NCBI GenBank assembly: GCA_009103225.1
Contig: RHPI01003156.1
Location: forward strand, 164,537-228,536
Source: Chlorokybus atmophyticus
Taxonomy: Eukaryota > Streptophyta > Chlorokybophyceae > Chlorokybales > Chlorokybaceae
DNA: 64,000 nucleotides
Reading direction: 5' to 3'
The translations under genes and the position numbers were made by a program. Position 1 is the first letter of the stretch; every line of letters starts with the position of its first letter. Shown in pieces: positions 62,218 to 64,000 of the stretch. The notes beneath the pieces were generated by a model. It did not search any database. It was not told where the DNA came from and saw only the letters and a list, made by a program, of their open reading frames with translations.

Positions 62218-62922
62218 ATGGCTGAGCAAGAGCATACAGCAAGAGAGGAGGTATCTTGGGGCAATGATGTTGCTAAGACCACCCGACAGCTTACCACTGT
62301 GGTTGCCACGTTGTGTGAGCAGGTAACAGAGTTAAAGCAACACGAGGCCAACATAGCTCACTGGCAACGGTCAAGTGACATCGTTGACTGTGCAATCCCA
62401 AGTAAGGGACATGTTGGTGCATCTGTTGATGCAAGTGTACAGAACCACCGAGAGCGTAAGCGTAGCCATGAAGCACAGCTCTGTGAAGCTGAAGCTGATG
62501 CTGCTCGGGGCCATGCTCTCATGTGTGAGGGACATGAAGAGAGCAAGAAGCCATGTATACAACAGAGATTGTCAATGGCTAGCTGCTCTGTGGACGTTGA
62601 TACGCAATGTGCTTTCAGTGACTTGATGTCACGCCTTCCCCAACCATGCAATTTCGATGTGTGGGAGAACAAGTTGGGTGTACAAGTAGATACTCAATTC
62701 ATGCAGCACGACTGTGCAGGCAAGTGTGTCTTGCTCAATGCACCTGTTGACGAGTTGTCAAACATGCTCAAGCACTATGTAAATTGCAAGAGCAAGAGTG
62801 CGCACAACACAAGTGCATGCGTGGTTGTACCCAAGCGTCCTGGGTTGAAGACCCGCTTTGTTAAAGGCATGCAGGTCCTGGGAGAGGTCAAGCTGGGTAA
62901 GGGGCAGATGCGTGTCGTGTGA
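62218..62922 (+). pseudogene. Gag-like ORF, chromovirus family 2 (copy B)
   Basis: ATG at 62,218 (234 codons). A coiled coil (TTVVATLCEQVTELKQHEAN), a charged middle (NHRERKRSHEAQLCEAEAD), then the conserved part with CAGKCVLLNAPVDEL and HYVNCKSKSAHNTSACVVVP. Homologous to copy A from GSEADA-like ARGHAL onward. It stops early at TGA 62,920-62,922 because a deletion removed the protease, which in copy A follows in about 390 bp. Confidence 0.7.
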
Positions 62923-63278
62923 CCTTGCATTCAGATGGGCACAATGTTGCGCCCACTGTTAGCTCTGTTTATGATGCATTAAGTACAGATGTCTTATGTT
63001 CTTTATTGAGTGCCATGCAGATGAGGGCTGTTCGCCATGGAGCTCAACCTCTTCTAGTGCTCGTCCGGCCAGTCTGTAACGACGACACTTCCACCTCAGT
63101 TGGTGAGACCGGTGGCAAGCCACCAGACACGGCCCTTGAAGGTCTGTTGTCTAAATTTTCTGATGTGTTTCAAGCTGAACTGCCTGCATTGCCACCTAAG
63201 AGGGACATCTGGCATACGACCCCTTTAGAGTCTGATGCGCAGCCTCCGTTTAGACCCGTGTATAGGCCGAGTGTATAG
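62919..63278 (+). pseudogene. RT N-terminal extension, chromovirus family 2 (copy B)
   Basis: Contains LLSKFSDVFQAELPALPPKR and PPFRPVYRPSV, the conserved lead-in to the gypsy RT. It ends at TAG right after RPSV, where RT should continue. The first part (HNVAPTVSS...GAQPLL) matches copy A 48,670-48,797. Confidence 0.75.
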
Positions 63279-63285
63279 ACCAACC

Positions 63286-64000
63286 TTGTCGAGAAGACAA
63301 GCGAGGTGGGCTGAGTACTTGTCTAGATTCAACTTTATCTGGGTTTACAAACCAGGGAGAGTGAATGTGGCAGACCTTTTGAGCCGTTCGCCATTGCTGT
63401 TGGCAGTGACAACACGTGCACGTGCACGAAACCAAGGGTGGGCACAAGCAAGTGATGCTAGTGCCAGTACTTTCGAGTTGCCATCTGTGAATGAGCAAGT
63501 TGTCAATAAGACACCAGTGGCAACAAAGATCAGCGAAATGCCAACTGAGCTCGAGAGAGCAGACAGTGAAGCACCATTGGTAGTGCACGAGCCAAGTGGG
63601 GAGGACCCAATGGCCATTGATGTGGAAGACATTTTACAGCGAATGCCTAGTGCTTATGCACTTGACACATGGTTTGTTGAGTTGCTAAAGCAGGCAGACA
63701 ACAAGATCACTTGTCACAAGAGCCTCTGCTACAGTGAGGGCAACTTGATAGTGCTAACTGCACTCGGCTTGAGGCAAAAGTGTCTGTTTAAGGCACACAT
63801 TTTCGTGTACAATGGGCACATGGGAACGGCAAAGACCATCAAGCAGCTGCAAAGACAGTATTGGTGGCCGAGCTTGGGTGCTGATGAACCTAAATATGTG
63901 GCGTGTTGTGACACTTGTCCAAGAGACAAGGCCTCGCAGAGGAAGCCAGCAAGGTTGTTGAGGCCCTTGGCTATTCTCAGCTATTACTATGAGAGTGTGA
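63286..64000 (+). pseudogene. RNase H end and integrase zinc-binding domain (copy B, partial)
   Basis: Open to the window edge. SRRQARWAEYLSRFNFIWVY and VNVADLLSR are the end of RNase H; then a spacer and the HH-CC domain: GHMGTAKTIKQLQRQYWWPS and CCDTCPRDKAS. RT and most of RNase H are deleted at 63,270-63,286. The integrase core would follow beyond 64,000. Confidence 0.8.

Larger units (their letters stand above)
60830..64000 (+). mobile_element. Chromovirus family 2, copy B (runs off the window)
   Basis: LTR-like leader, gag-like ORF, short RT start, then a jump into the RNase H end and integrase zinc domain. The protease and most of RT/RNase H are deleted. The right end lies outside the window. 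Confidence 0.8.

Noticed and set aside
1-64000. tRNA, rRNA or CRISPR features
   Set aside because: No cloverleaf with B-box sequence, no rRNA-like stretch and no regularly spaced array was seen by eye; a covariance search was not possible.

Overview
The window looks like nuclear DNA of a green alga (chlorophyte or early streptophyte). The best evidence is a three-exon gene for the photosystem II subunit PsbX at 23,761-24,641. Its protein starts with a chloroplast/thylakoid leader, and in red-lineage algae psbX is a plastid gene. The lineage cannot be named more closely from this sequence. Only two host genes are clear: psbX, and a membrane-anchored gamma-glutamylcyclotransferase-like gene on the opposite strand (25,906-26,904). 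Nearly everything else is transposable-element sequence in layers, plus AT-rich or low-complexity DNA. I saw no rRNA, tRNA or CRISPR.

Layout. 1-700: chromodomain end of a Ty3/gypsy pol, polypurine tract and start of its 3' LTR. 700-2,860: no gene, microsatellites. About 2,861-15,880: a proposed large DNA transposon with a Plavaka/CACTA-like transposase on + (5,093-8,238). On - it carries a DNA cytosine-5 methyltransferase, a cysteine-rich protein, an OTU-type cysteine protease and a zinc-finger/coiled-coil exon. A divergent unknown multi-exon gene lies on + (13,980-15,799). The left 3 kb of this element recurs at 29,241-31,920. 16,306-22,354: a complete young Ty3/gypsy chromovirus with 672-bp LTRs, CCTGA target-site duplication, gag, pol and a chromodomain cut by one stop; it sits in a ~53-bp minisatellite. 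22,521-29,140: host region. 29,144-29,207: a perfect-looking hairpin.

31,921-32,404: a TRIM-like miniature LTR element on -. 32,405-32,621: a Copia LTR fragment. 32,622-37,546: a decayed DIRS-type tyrosine-recombinase retrotransposon (gag, RT, RNase H/methyltransferase-like region, recombinase). 37,640-43,443: nested Copia sequence, including a 2.2-kb LTR-gag-LTR element whose primer-binding site matches the anticodon arm of initiator tRNA-Met, a solo LTR with perfect TSD, and a decayed Copia pol on -. 44,473-47,800: more DIRS fragments split by solo LTRs and an assembly gap. 47,805-50,320 and 60,830-64,000: two internally deleted copies of a second chromovirus family. 52,154-52,542: another solo LTR with perfect TSD. 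58,866-60,833: a decayed Copia on +. The last element runs off the window.

The most interesting object is the 2.9-15.9 kb unit: a cut-and-paste transposon that seems to carry its own DNA methyltransferase and a deubiquitinase-like protease, tied together by shared TCGTACCAT inverted repeats in front of its divergent genes. Most elements are dead, and many inactivating changes are C:G to T:A at CAG or TGG codons. Several single-N or poly-C joins look like assembly artefacts.
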